Shown: one piece after another, positions 7,600 to 16,354 of the stretch | Layout: each line of letters opens with the position of its first letter | Numbering within the stretch: the first letter of the stretch is position 1 | Made by a program: the position numbers and the translations under genes | Assembly: GCA_963788215.1 (NCBI GenBank) | Contig: CAWBFX010000010.1 | Span: 186,001 to 250,000 of the forward strand | Reading direction: 5' to 3' | Length of the DNA stretch: 64,000 nt | Origin: AC-32 sp963788215 | GTDB lineage: Bacteria > Actinomycetota > Thermoleophilia > Gaiellales > Gaiellaceae | Notes under the pieces: model-generated | The model's input: only the letters and a program-made list of their open reading frames with translations | Database searches by the model: none | Told to the model about the DNA's origin: nothing

Positions 7600-9835
7600 C
7601 CTTCTCCTTCTTGCGCGCCTCGGCGAGCTCGCGCAGCATCGTCTCGCGGTCGACCGGGATCTCGCGGATGTCGGCCCCGGTCGCGTCGCGGATCGCGTTG
7701 ACGATCGCGGCGGCCGTCGGCACGATCGGCGGCTCTCCCAGGCCCTTGGCGCCGAGGTTCGTCAGGTGCGAGTCGGGCTTGTCGACCAGCTCGGCCACGA
7801 TCTCGGGCACGTCGGCGAAGGTCGGCAGCTTGTACGAGTCGAGCGTCCGCGTCAGCACCTTGCCGGTCCGCGGGTCGAGCAGCCGCCGCTCGGAGAGCGT
7901 GTGGCCGATTGCCTGGATGATCCCGCCCTCGATCTGGCTCTCGGCGCCGAGCGGGTTGATCACGCGGCCGACGTCGTGGACGGCGTAGATCCGCTCGACG
8001 ACGACCTCGCCGGTCTCGACGTCGACGGCCACCTCGGCCACCTGGATCCCGAAGGTCAGCACGCGCATTCCGGTCGGGTTCGGACCACGGGCGCCGTTGC
8101 CGAGGATCTGGCCGTCCTCGAGCAGGCCCGTCACGTCCTCGATCGGCCACGAGCCGCCGAGGTCGCTGACGATGTTGCCGTTCTCGAGCCTGAGGACGCG
8201 CTCCTCGGTCTCGAAGCGCTGCGCTGCGATCTCGATCAGCTGCCGCGCAACGTCGGCCGCGGCGGAACGGACGGCCGGGCCAACGGAGGGAACCGTTGAC
8301 GAGCCACCCGAGACCGTCGCGTACGGGCCGTGTGCCGTGTCGCCGAGCTCGACGGTCACGCGCTCGAGGGGAACGCCGAGCTCCTCGGCCGCGATCTGCG
8401 CCATCGCCGTGCGCGTGCCGGTGCCGATGTCCTGCATCGCGGTCACGACCGTCACGGTCCCGTCGCCGCCCAGCCGCACCCACGCGTACGAGGGCGGGCC
8501 GCCGCCGCCGTACCAGAGCTGCGTGGCGAGCCCGACGCCGCGCTGCCACGGCCCTTCGCTGCGCGCGCGCACTTCCTGCCGGCGCTCCCACTGCGGCTCG
8601 GCGCGGCGGTAGCACTCCATCAGCTCCTTGGCCGAGAAGGGCCGCTCGTCCATCGGATCGTGGTCGGCGTGGTTGAGGCGCCTGACCTCGAGCGGGTCGA
8701 GGTCGAGCTTCGCGGCGAGCTCGTCGAGCGCGCACTCGAGCCCGAAGGTCCCCTCGACGAAGCCGGGCGCGCGGAAGGCATCCATCGGCGGCGTGTTCAG
8801 CCGGACGCCGCGCTCGACCGTCCTGACGTTCTCGCAGGCGTAGAGCATCTGCGCGGGGCCCGCAGTGGGCGGCAGCCAGCCGTCCCAGCCGAGCAGGCAC
8901 TCGTATTCGGCGTCGATCGCCGTCAGCGTCCCGTCCGAGCGCGCGCCGAGGCGGAGCTTCTGGATCGTCGGGTTGCGGTTTCCGGAGTTGACGTTCTCCT
9001 CGCGGCGGTCGAGCCGGCAATGGACGGGCCGGCCGGTCCGCTTCGCGAGCTCGGCGGCGACCATCGTGTAGTCCCCTGCCGAGCCCTTCGCGCCGAAGCC
9101 GCCGCCCATGAAGCGGCAGATCACGCGCACCTTGTCCTTGGGAAGCGAGAACTCCTTGGCGACCTCGTCGCGGACGCCCCAGAGGAACTGCGTGGACGTG
9201 TAGACGTTGAGCGTGTCGCCTTCCCACTCGCAGGCCGACTGGTGCGTCTCGAGCGCGTTGTGCAGCACGCTCTGGGTGCGGTACTCGGCCTCGACGACGG
9301 CGTCGGCTTCGGCGAGGCCGCGCTCGACGTCGCCGCGCTCGTAGTCACGCGGGTCGGCGACGAAGGATTTCTCGGCGACCGCTTTCTCCCAGTCGAGCAG
9401 CGGCTCGAGGACCTCCCACTCGACGTCGATCGCCTCGACCGCGGCGCGCGCCTGCGCGACCGTGTCGGCGGCGACTGCCGCGATCGCCTCGCCCTCGTAG
9501 TTGGGCTCCTCGTTGAGGACGTCGAGATCGCTCGGGCCGATGACTGCACGGACGCCGGGCAGAGCCCGGGCCGGCTCGAGGTCGAGCTTCTGCACACGCG
9601 CCCGCGCGTGCGGCGAGCGGAGCACCGCGGCGTGCAGCATTCCCGGCAGGCGCAGGTCCTGCGTGTAGCGGGCCTCGCCGCGCGCGCGGGCCAGGCCGTC
9701 GACCCGGGTCGCCGGGCGGCCGACCGTCTGCAGCGGCCCCTCGGGCCATTGCTCGAGAGCGTCCTCTTCGACGACCACCCACTGCTCGGTGTAGCGGCCC
9801 TCGATCTCCTTCTCTGTGCGGATCAGACGAGCCAT
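7577..9835 (-). CDS. Molybdenum hydroxylase large (molybdopterin-binding) subunit
   Basis: This 752-residue protein is the catalytic subunit of a xanthine dehydrogenase/aldehyde oxidoreductase family enzyme, which hydroxylates aldehydes or N-heterocycles using Mo-cofactor. The N-terminal domain (RVDGLARARGEARYTQDL, about residues 40-57) is followed by the cofactor-binding motifs FMGGGFGAKG, FRAPGFVEG and MQDIGTGTRTAMAQIAAEE. Near the end comes the catalytic glutamate in KGLGEPPIVPTAAAIVNAI. The CO dehydrogenase loop AYxCSFR is absent, so it is not a form I CODH. The start ATG 9835 overlaps the [2Fe-2S] gene stop (ATGA). No Tat signal is evident. Confidence 0.88.
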   Translation of the reverse strand: MARLIRTEKEIEGRYTEQWVVVEEDALEQWPEGPLQTVGRPATRVDGLARARGEARYTQDLRLPGMLHAAVLRSPHARARVQKLDLEPARALPGVRAVIGPSDLDVLNEEPNYEGEAIAAVAADTVAQARAAVEAIDVEWEVLEPLLDWEKAVAEKSFVADPRDYERGDVERGLAEADAVVEAEYRTQSVLHNALETHQSACEWEGDTLNVYTSTQFLWGVRDEVAKEFSLPKDKVRVICRFMGGGFGAKGSAGDYTMVAAELAKRTGRPVHCRLDRREENVNSGNRNPTIQKLRLGARSDGTLTAIDAEYECLLGWDGWLPPTAGPAQMLYACENVRTVERGVRLNTPPMDAFRAPGFVEGTFGLECALDELAAKLDLDPLEVRRLNHADHDPMDERPFSAKELMECYRRAEPQWERRQEVRARSEGPWQRGVGLATQLWYGGGGPPSYAWVRLGGDGTVTVVTAMQDIGTGTRTAMAQIAAEELGVPLERVTVELGDTAHGPYATVSGGSSTVPSVGPAVRSAAADVARQLIEIAAQRFETEERVLRLENGNIVSDLGGSWPIEDVTGLLEDGQILGNGARGPNPTGMRVLTFGIQVAEVAVDVETGEVVVERIYAVHDVGRVINPLGAESQIEGGIIQAIGHTLSERRLLDPRTGKVLTRTLDSYKLPTFADVPEIVAELVDKPDSHLTNLGAKGLGEPPIVPTAAAIVNAIRDATGADIREIPVDRETMLRELAEARKKEKGAAPAAV

Positions 9836-10290
9836 CAGCCTCCTTGCGTCTTCGCGGCGACCGCTTCGATCGCCCGTTCGATCTTCGGGTAGGTGCCGCA
9901 GCGGCAGAGATTTCCGGACATCGCGTGTGCGATCTCGTCGTGGCTCGGCCGTCCGGTCGCCTCCAGCAGCGCCGCCGCGGAGACGATCTGCCCCGGCGTG
10001 CAGAAGCCGCACTGGGTGGCGTCGGCTTCGACGAACGCCTCGACCAGCGGATGCTCGCGCAGGCCCTCGATCGTCGTCACCTCTCGGTCGCCGACCGTGT
10101 GCGCCAGCGTGATGCACGAGAGCACCGGCACGCCGTCGAGCTGCACGGTGCACGCGCCGCAGTGCCCCTCGCCGCAGGCGACCTTCGTGCCGGTCAGGCC
10201 GAGCTGGTCGCGCAGGGCGTCGGCGAGCGTCGTCCCGACCGGGACGTCGACCTCGTACGTGCCACCATTGATGCGCAGCTCAAGCGCCAC
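9835..10290 (-). CDS. Molybdenum hydroxylase [2Fe-2S] small subunit
   Basis: This 151-residue protein carries the two iron-sulfur clusters that pass electrons from the Mo site to FAD. The plant-type cluster uses CGEGHCGACTV and a following cysteine (VLSCITLAH, about residues 40-62). The second cluster uses CGFCTPG and CRCGTYPKI (about 99-136). Length and motif order are typical of CoxS/XdhC-type subunits. The start is GTG 10290, overlapping the upstream amidohydrolase gene by 11 bases, and the stop overlaps the Mo-subunit gene. The gene order S-L-M is characteristic of one branch of this family. Confidence 0.9.
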   Translation of the reverse strand: MALELRINGGTYEVDVPVGTTLADALRDQLGLTGTKVACGEGHCGACTVQLDGVPVLSCITLAHTVGDREVTTIEGLREHPLVEAFVEADATQCGFCTPGQIVSAAALLEATGRPSHDEIAHAMSGNLCRCGTYPKIERAIEAVAAKTQGG

Positions 10291-11431
10291 TGGTCACCGC
10301 CAGGATGTCCGCCAGGTGGATGAGCCGAAACGTCGTACGGCTGACGACGCGCTGGTCGGCGTCGTCCTCGAGTTCCGGCAGCACCCGCCACAGCTCGCGC
10401 GCGGCCTCGAGCAGCTCCCGGATCTGCTCGCGCTCCTGTGCGTGGCCGTCGCGGTCGGCGCAGGCGTTCAGCGCGAGGCCGAGGACGCCGATCGTGTCCG
10501 GCTGCCGCGTCCAGAGCAGCGGTGTCGCCATCGAGAGGTACTGGTGGATGCGCGCGAAGGCCATCGGCTGCGAAAACGTACCGCCGCCACGCGGCGGCGA
10601 GGGCTCGAGCGGCTCCTCGCCGTCGGCGATCCGCGCCGCGTTGCCGTAGAGCATGCCCCGCACCTCGTCCTCCGAGAAGCCCGCGAGCGCAGCGGTCCGC
10701 AGCGCGATCAGCAGCGAGCTCGGCTGCTGGCCGTAGGGGAAGTCGGAGGCGTAGACGACCTGCTCGGGCGAGACGAGGTGGAAGAGGCTGAGGAGGTCGA
10801 TCGGGCTCCAGACCGAGGTGTCGAAGAAGACGCCGGCCTTGCCGGAGAAGTGCCCCGCGAGCTCGGAGAGATCGGCGATCCCCGCGTGGGCGATGATCAG
10901 CTGCGCCTCGGGGTAGCGCTCGACGAGCCGAGCCAGGTGGGCGGCGATCGGCGGCAGGCCGCGGCCGCCGTGGATCAGGATCGGGACGCGCCGCTCGGCC
11001 GCGAGGGCGAACACCGGAGCCAGGCGCTCGTCGTTCAGCAGAAACCGCTGCGCCCGCGGGTGGAGCTTGATTCCCCGCGCGCCCAGGTCGAGGCAGCGAG
11101 TCGCCTCCACGATCGGCCTCTCCCCGAGATCGAGCCGGACGAAGGGGATCATCCGGCCGCCCGAGCGCTTGGCGTGCGCGAGCGTGCGGTCGTTCGCCGC
11201 CTTGAACGCGGGATGGCGGTCCTGCTCGTCCATGCAGAACATGAAGCAGCGTTCGATCCCGTAGCGGTCCATGACCCGCTCGAGGTCCTCGTAGACGCCG
11301 GACATGCCGTCGATGTCGTTGCCGAGGTGGACGTGCGCGTCGAAGATCCCGGCGCCTTCCGGCAGCTCGCGCGTGAGCTCCTCGTCGTAGCTCGCGATCA
11401 CTGCCTGAGCCTTCTGGAGCACCGCGTCCAC
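10280..11431 (-). CDS. Amidohydrolase family 2 protein
   Basis: This metal-dependent TIM-barrel hydrolase of the amidohydrolase-2 (ACMSD-like) family is about 383 residues long. The metal motif is FDAHVHLGND at the first strand. Later come KLHPRAQ, IHGGRGLPP, IIAHAG and YASDFPYGQQ with the terminal aspartate. It heads the molybdenum hydroxylase operon and overlaps the next gene by 11 bases, so it probably acts in the same catabolic pathway, hydrolysing or decarboxylating a ring or amide compound. The frame is open to 11482, but GTG 11431 leaves room for the divergent M24 gene at 11466 and is preferred. Confidence 0.8.
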   Translation of the reverse strand: MDAVLQKAQAVIASYDEELTRELPEGAGIFDAHVHLGNDIDGMSGVYEDLERVMDRYGIERCFMFCMDEQDRHPAFKAANDRTLAHAKRSGGRMIPFVRLDLGERPIVEATRCLDLGARGIKLHPRAQRFLLNDERLAPVFALAAERRVPILIHGGRGLPPIAAHLARLVERYPEAQLIIAHAGIADLSELAGHFSGKAGVFFDTSVWSPIDLLSLFHLVSPEQVVYASDFPYGQQPSSLLIALRTAALAGFSEDEVRGMLYGNAARIADGEEPLEPSPPRGGGTFSQPMAFARIHQYLSMATPLLWTRQPDTIGVLGLALNACADRDGHAQEREQIRELLEAARELWRVLPELEDDADQRVVSRTTFRLIHLADILAVTSGA

Positions 11432-11465
11432 GGTCGTCGAGTGTAGATGTACGATCCTGCTCGCC

Positions 11466-12602
11466 GTGGCAGACGTCCTCATCTACGCCGACTCGCTCCG
11501 CTCGCCCGAGATGCGGCACGAGGTGCCGATCGCGATCCCCGACCCGTTCCTGTACGTGGAGCGCAACGGGACGAAGCGCGTCCTCGCAAGCTCTTTCGAG
11601 CTCGACCGGATCAAGGCCGTCGCTCCCGAGCTCGAGGTCTCCGCGCCCGAGGAGTTCGGCATCGACGAGCTCTACGCGCAGGGGCTGTCGCGTGAGGAGA
11701 TCGAGCTCGAGCTGACGCTCCGCGCGGCGCGCGGCTTCGGGGTCGAGGCGGCGATCGTGCCTCCGACCTTCCCGGTCATGGTGGCCGACCACCTGCGCGC
11801 GAACGGCATCGAGGTCACCGCCGATCGCGAGCGCTTCACCTCGCGCCGCCGCGTCAAGAACGAGGCCGAGCTCGCGGGCATCCGCCGGGCGCAGCGGGCC
11901 GCGGAGGCCGGCATGGCCGCGGCATGCGAGCTCTTCCGCGCAGCCGAGCGCCGCAACGGCGACCTCGTCGTCGACGGCGAGCCGCTCACCTGCGAGCTGG
12001 TCAAGACCGCCGTCGAGCAGGCGTTCACGGCGAACGGGGCCTTCGCCGACGAGTTCATCGTCTCGCACGGTGCGCAGACCGCCGTCGGGCACGACATGGG
12101 CTCCGGCCCGATCGCGCCGGACGAGCCGATCTGCCTCGACCTCTTCCCGCGCGACCGCGAGTCCGGCTGCTTCGCCGACATGACCCGCTGCTTCGTCGTG
12201 GGCGAGCCGTCAGAGGAGCTGGCGGGATACCACCAGCTCTGCCGCGAGGCGCTCGAGCGCTCGGTCGCCGCGGTCAAGCCCGGCATCGCCGGCAGCGAGC
12301 TCTTTCGGATCTCGTGTGAGGTCTTCGAGGAGGCCGGACACCCGACGCTCCTCTCCAAGGAGCCCGGCGAGGTCCTCAAGGACGGCTTCTACCACTCGCT
12401 CGGCCACGGCGTCGGCCTCGAGGTACACGAGGAGCCCTCGCTGGGCCGCGCACCCGGCGAGCTCGTCGCGGGCGACGTGATCGCCGTCGAGCCCGGCGTC
12501 TACCGCCACGGGTACGGCGGCTGCCGCCTCGAGGACCTGGTGCACGTCACCGCGGACGGCGGCGAGGTCCTCACGGATTTCCCGTACGACTTACAACCAT
12601 AG
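11466..12602 (+). CDS. M24 family metallopeptidase (Xaa-Pro aminopeptidase-like)
   Basis: This 378-residue cytoplasmic protein has the creatinase-like N-terminal domain (about 1-135) and the pita-bread catalytic domain of methionine/proline aminopeptidases. The five metal ligands are visible in order: Asp in CLDLFPRD, Asp in FADMTRCF, His in SLGHGVGLEVHE, Glu in VEPGVY and Glu in RLEDLVHV. It would remove N-terminal residues preceding proline, or cleave dipeptides. The start is GTG 11466. It is divergent from the amidohydrolase gene and is followed by a hairpin-rich gap before satP. Confidence 0.88.
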   Translation: MADVLIYADSLRSPEMRHEVPIAIPDPFLYVERNGTKRVLASSFELDRIKAVAPELEVSAPEEFGIDELYAQGLSREEIELELTLRAARGFGVEAAIVPPTFPVMVADHLRANGIEVTADRERFTSRRRVKNEAELAGIRRAQRAAEAGMAAACELFRAAERRNGDLVVDGEPLTCELVKTAVEQAFTANGAFADEFIVSHGAQTAVGHDMGSGPIAPDEPICLDLFPRDRESGCFADMTRCFVVGEPSEELAGYHQLCREALERSVAAVKPGIAGSELFRISCEVFEEAGHPTLLSKEPGEVLKDGFYHSLGHGVGLEVHEEPSLGRAPGELVAGDVIAVEPGVYRHGYGGCRLEDLVHVTADGGEVLTDFPYDLQP

Positions 12603-12647
12603 GAATAGTCCCGCTCCTTGCGGGTATCTGGGCCTGGTAATTTTTCC

Positions 12648-12671
12648 CGCAACCCGACTGATCGGGTTGCG
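12648..12671 (+). promoter_or_regulatory. Perfect 10-bp inverted repeat upstream of satP-acs
   Basis: CGCAACCCGA (12648-12657) and its exact complement TCGGGTTGCG (12662-12671) are separated by CTGA. The repeat lies 60 bases before the satP ATG, in the 130-base gap after the M24 gene. It could be the operator of an acetate-pathway regulator or a 5' UTR hairpin. It is not a typical terminator, because no T-run follows it on the + strand. Confidence 0.55.
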
Positions 12672-12731
12672 ATCCAACCCAGTGCCGACTCCTCTCGGCA
12701 ACGCGGGGAGCCGGTGACGAAGGAGGTTGTC

Positions 12732-13424
12732 ATGGCTGTCCTCGCTGAGGAACGTGCCCTGCCCACCGTCGTCGAGGCCGTGCCTGCCGCCGATCCCGCA
12801 CCGCTGGGGCTCGCGGCGTTCGCGCTGACGACGTTCATCCTGAGCGGGCACAACGCTTCCTTCATCCCCGACATCGCGTGGCTGGGGCTCGCGTTCTTCT
12901 ACGGCGGGCTCGTTCAGCTTCTGGCGGGGATGTGGGAGTTCCGCAACCGCAACGTCTTCGGAGCCACCGCGTTCTCGACGTACGGCGGCTTCTGGATGGC
13001 GCTCGGCTTCTTCGTGACGCTCGTTCTGATCTCGAACAACGTCGCGAAAGCGGTCGAGGGCACGCAGCTCTTCAACGGGCTGGCGTGGTTCCTGCTCGCG
13101 TTCGCCATCTTCAACACGTACATGCTCTTCTGGAGCTCGCGCGTCAACGTCGCGGTCTTCCTCGTGTTCCTGACGCTGGAGATCACGGAGATCCTGCTCG
13201 TGATCGGCTTCTTCAACCTGGCCCACGGCGGCAGCGAGTGGATCCTCCACGCCGGTGGCTGGGCGGGCGTCGTGACGGCCGGAGTCGCCTGGTACACGTC
13301 GGCGGCCGGAGTCGTGAACGGCATGTCGGTGCGGCCCGTCCTTCCGGTCGGGGCGCCGTTGTGGGACCGCCTGCCGATCTTCTCGCAGCTGGGCTCGCCC
13401 ATGCCGAGGCGCACGGAGGCCTAG
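12732..13424 (+). CDS. satP: Acetate/succinate uptake transporter, GPR1/FUN34/YaaH (SatP) family
   Basis: This 230-residue membrane protein belongs to the acetate channel/transporter family. The family motif NPAPLGL appears as ADPAPLGLAAFALTTFILS at about residues 24-42. Six hydrophobic helices follow, with FYGGLVQLLAGMWEFRNRNVFG in the second-to-third helix region typical of SatP. It should bring acetate or related acids across the inner membrane. The ATG at 12732 has a strong AGGAGG at 12721-12726. It is followed without a gap by acetyl-CoA synthetase, so uptake and activation of acetate are encoded together. Confidence 0.9.
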   Translation: MAVLAEERALPTVVEAVPAADPAPLGLAAFALTTFILSGHNASFIPDIAWLGLAFFYGGLVQLLAGMWEFRNRNVFGATAFSTYGGFWMALGFFVTLVLISNNVAKAVEGTQLFNGLAWFLLAFAIFNTYMLFWSSRVNVAVFLVFLTLEITEILLVIGFFNLAHGGSEWILHAGGWAGVVTAGVAWYTSAAGVVNGMSVRPVLPVGAPLWDRLPIFSQLGSPMPRRTEA

Positions 13425-15398
13425 ATGGCGGAAGCGACCAGCACCGGGCCGGCGATCGAGACCATCCTCCTCGAGGAGCGGCGCTACCCGCCGCCCGAGG
13501 ACTTCGCCTCGCAGGCGAACGCCCAGTCCGACATCTACGACCTGAGCTTCGAGGACTTCTGGGAGCGAGAGGGGCGCGAGCGCGTCACCTGGTTCCAGGA
13601 GTTCGACAAGCTCTACGAGTGGGAGCAGCCGTACGCCAAGTGGTACCTCGGCGGAAAGCTGAACGTCACCTACAACTGCGTCGACCGCCACGTCGAGGCC
13701 GGGAACGGCGAGAAGGTCGCCTACTACTGGGAAGGCGAGCCGGAGGACGAGCGGCGGACGATCACGTTCGCCGACCTCCAGCGAGACGTCGTGCGCTTCG
13801 CGAACGGGCTCAAGAAGCTCGGCGTGAAGAAGGGGACGCCGGTCGGGATCTACATGGGCATGGTCCCGGAGCTTCCGGTGGCGATGCTCGCCTGCGCCCG
13901 CATCGGCGCCCCGCACACCGTCGTCTTCGGGGGCTTCTCGGCCGACTCGCTCTCAGGCCGGCTCAACGACATGGAGTGCGAGCTGCTGATCACCCAGGAC
14001 GAGGGCCTGCGCAACGGCGCCCCGGTGCCGCTGAAGAAGAACGCGGACGACGCCCTCGACGACTCGCCGACCGTGAAGCAGGCCGTCGTCTACCGCCGAA
14101 CGGGCGGCGACGTCCAGATGAAGGAGGGACGCGACCTCTGGTGGCACGACGTCGTCGAAGGCGAGTCGGACGACACGGAGTCGTGTCCCTGCGAGCCGAT
14201 GGACTCGGAGGACCTGCTCTACCTGCTGTACACGAGCGGGACCACCGCCAAGCCCAAGGGCATCGTCCACACCACCGCCGGCTACCTGGTCGGCACGGCG
14301 GCCACGCACAACTACATCTTCGACGTCAAGCCTGACTCGATCTACTGGTGCGCGGCCGACATCGGCTGGGTGACCGGCCACAGCTACATCGTCTACGGGC
14401 CGTTGTGCAACGGCACCACGGGCGTGCTCTACGAGGGCGTGCCCAACTTCCCGGACAAGGACCGCTGGTGGGCGATCATCGAGCGGTACAAGGTCGACAT
14501 CCTCTACACGGCGCCGACCGCCATCCGGACGCACATGAAATGGGGACCGGAGTTCGCTCAGAAGCACGATCTCTCCTCACTCCGGCTCCTCGGCTCCGTC
14601 GGCGAGCCGATCAACCCCGAGGCCTGGGTCTGGTACCGCGAGCACATCGGCGGCGACCGAACGCCGGTCGTCGACACGTGGTGGCAGACGGAGACGGGGA
14701 TGGTTCTGATCACGCCGCTGCCGGGGGTGACGACGCTCAAGCCGGGCTCGGCGACCAGGCCGTTCCCGGGCGTCGACGCCGCGGTCTACGACGAGCAGGG
14801 CAACGAGGTCGGTCCCGGGGGTGGGGGCTACCTCGTCCTGCGCAAGCCGTGGCCGGCGATGCTCCGCGGCATCTACCGCGACGACCAGCGCTACCGCGAC
14901 ACGTACTGGTCGAAGTACGAAGACGCCTACTTCGCGGGCGACGGCGCCCGCATCGACGAGGACGGCGACTTCTGGCTGCTCGGCCGCGTCGACGACGTGA
15001 TGAACGTGTCGGGCCACCGCATCTCGACGATCGAGGTCGAGAGCGCGCTGGTCGACCATCCGGAGGTCGCCGAGGCGGCGGTCTGCGGGCGCAAGGACGA
15101 GCGGACGGGCCAGGCGATCGTCGCCTACGTGACCCTGAAGGGCACCGGCGAAGGCTCGGTCGAGAAGCTCGAGGAGCTCCGGAACCACGTGGCGACGAAG
15201 ATCGGGCCGATCGCGAAGCCCGCCAACATCGTCTTCACGCCGGAGCTGCCGAAGACCCGCAGCGGCAAGATCATGCGCCGCCTGCTCCGCGACGTCGCCG
15301 AGAAACGCGAGCTGGGCGACACGACCACGCTCGCCGATCCGGCCGTCGTCGAGGAGATCAAGGACCGCGCGGCGGCCGAGTCGAAGGACGAGGAGTAG
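13425..15398 (+). CDS. acs: Acetyl-CoA synthetase
   Basis: This 657-residue AMP-forming ligase converts acetate, ATP and CoA to acetyl-CoA. Visible motifs are the ACAS N-terminal region (YDLSFEDFWE), the P-loop LLYTSGTTAKPKG near residue 270, the acetate-pocket region DIGWVTGHSYIVYGP, the A5 motif WWQTETG and the hinge region WLLGRVDDVMNVSGHR. The C-terminal RSGKIMRR contains the lysine that protein acetyltransferases modify in Acs. Length matches the family. The ATG directly follows the satP stop, so translation is coupled. Confidence 0.95.
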   Translation: MAEATSTGPAIETILLEERRYPPPEDFASQANAQSDIYDLSFEDFWEREGRERVTWFQEFDKLYEWEQPYAKWYLGGKLNVTYNCVDRHVEAGNGEKVAYYWEGEPEDERRTITFADLQRDVVRFANGLKKLGVKKGTPVGIYMGMVPELPVAMLACARIGAPHTVVFGGFSADSLSGRLNDMECELLITQDEGLRNGAPVPLKKNADDALDDSPTVKQAVVYRRTGGDVQMKEGRDLWWHDVVEGESDDTESCPCEPMDSEDLLYLLYTSGTTAKPKGIVHTTAGYLVGTAATHNYIFDVKPDSIYWCAADIGWVTGHSYIVYGPLCNGTTGVLYEGVPNFPDKDRWWAIIERYKVDILYTAPTAIRTHMKWGPEFAQKHDLSSLRLLGSVGEPINPEAWVWYREHIGGDRTPVVDTWWQTETGMVLITPLPGVTTLKPGSATRPFPGVDAAVYDEQGNEVGPGGGGYLVLRKPWPAMLRGIYRDDQRYRDTYWSKYEDAYFAGDGARIDEDGDFWLLGRVDDVMNVSGHRISTIEVESALVDHPEVAEAAVCGRKDERTGQAIVAYVTLKGTGEGSVEKLEELRNHVATKIGPIAKPANIVFTPELPKTRSGKIMRRLLRDVAEKRELGDTTTLADPAVVEEIKDRAAAESKDEE

Positions 15399-15419
15399 CG
15401 CAGGACTGCCGGCGGTGCT

Positions 15420-15800
15420 CTAGCTAGAGCTTCGGGCGCACTGGACGCTGGTGCTCCGGAACTTGCGCTCGAGCGCCGCCGGCCCCTTCCGCTTCGCCTG
15501 AACCGCGCGGCCGAGCTTGACGAACTGAGGGAGCGGCATCCGCTCCTGGAGGCGGTGAAGCGTGCAGGCGCACATCGCGGTCGTGCCGCCGTTCTTCACG
15601 CAGCTCACGAGGAACGATCGCTGCAGTGCGCGCGGGTAGCGGAAGGCGACGTGCCTCGGCGTCGCCTGCGAGGTCGACGCGCCGGTCGTCGCGACGGGGG
15701 TCGGTCCGGTCGCCGTCAGAGCAGCGGTGTGCCGCTTGCTGCCGCCGCCGCAGCCGGCGGTCACGGCGACCAGAGCGAGTAGGAGCAGGGCTTTTCTCAC
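15420..15800 (-). CDS. Small lipoprotein of unknown function
   Basis: The 126-residue protein starts at 15800 with a short lipoprotein signal (MRKALLLLALVAVTAGCGGGS; the lipobox VTAGC puts the acylated cysteine at residue 17). A Thr/Ala-rich linker follows, and then a globular domain with three cysteines (SCVKNGGTTAMCACTLHRL) and a further cysteine near the end. The conserved-looking domain resembles small actinobacterial extracytoplasmic proteins with no assigned role. It is convergent with acs, separated by 21 bases, and divergent from a GNAT gene. Confidence 0.7.
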   Translation of the reverse strand: MRKALLLLALVAVTAGCGGGSKRHTAALTATGPTPVATTGASTSQATPRHVAFRYPRALQRSFLVSCVKNGGTTAMCACTLHRLQERMPLPQFVKLGRAVQAKRKGPAALERKFRSTSVQCARSSS

Positions 15801-15856
15801 GCCAGCGTCTCCTAACCGGCGAGCACCTCCGCAAACGCAGCCGTACGCTCTCGCCG

Positions 15857-16354
15857 ATGCAGTTGACGATCGCCCAGGCCTCCGATGCCGTGCACCGCGA
15901 GCTTGCGTCGTGGCACTACCCGCCGCCGTACGACTTCTACGACGGCGACGTCGATCCCGTGGCGAATCCGGAGCGCTTCTTCGGCGCCTTCGACGAGGCC
16001 GGAGAGCTCGTCGGCTTCTACTACTTCGAGGAGAAGCCGCCCGACCTCGACTTCGGCCTCGGCCTGCGCCCCGACCGCGTCGGCCAGGGGCTCGGGCCCG
16101 AGTTCTTCCGCCTGGGATTGGAGTACGCCCACGAGCACTATCGACCGCGCCGCGTCTACTTGCACGTGGCCGAATTCAACGAGCGTGCAAGGAAGGTCTA
16201 CGAGCTGGCGGGCTTCGAGATCGTCTCCCGCCACGTGCGCACCTTCGAGCGGTTCGGCGAGGTCCCGTTCCTGACGATGGCCGAGTCGGTCAGCCGGCGA
16301 GCAGCGCCTCGAACGGAGTCGCGTCGTCGAACGGGCCGATCAGGGCGAGGTTGA
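15857..16354 (+). CDS. GNAT family N-acetyltransferase
   Basis: This 165-residue protein has the GNAT fold: GELVGFYYFEE for strands 2-3, the acetyl-CoA loop GLGLRPDRVGQGLGPEFFR (about residues 73-91), and the C-terminal FNERARKVYELAGFEIV that marks the RimI/RimJ type. It probably acetylates a small amine or a protein N-terminus, but the substrate is unknown. The ATG 15857 start was chosen over earlier frame extensions that would overlap the divergent lipoprotein. Its 3' end overlaps the convergent M16 peptidase gene by 65 bases, making the last ~20 residues low-complexity and basic. Confidence 0.8.
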   Translation: MQLTIAQASDAVHRELASWHYPPPYDFYDGDVDPVANPERFFGAFDEAGELVGFYYFEEKPPDLDFGLGLRPDRVGQGLGPEFFRLGLEYAHEHYRPRRVYLHVAEFNERARKVYELAGFEIVSRHVRTFERFGEVPFLTMAESVSRRAAPRTESRRRTGRSGRG

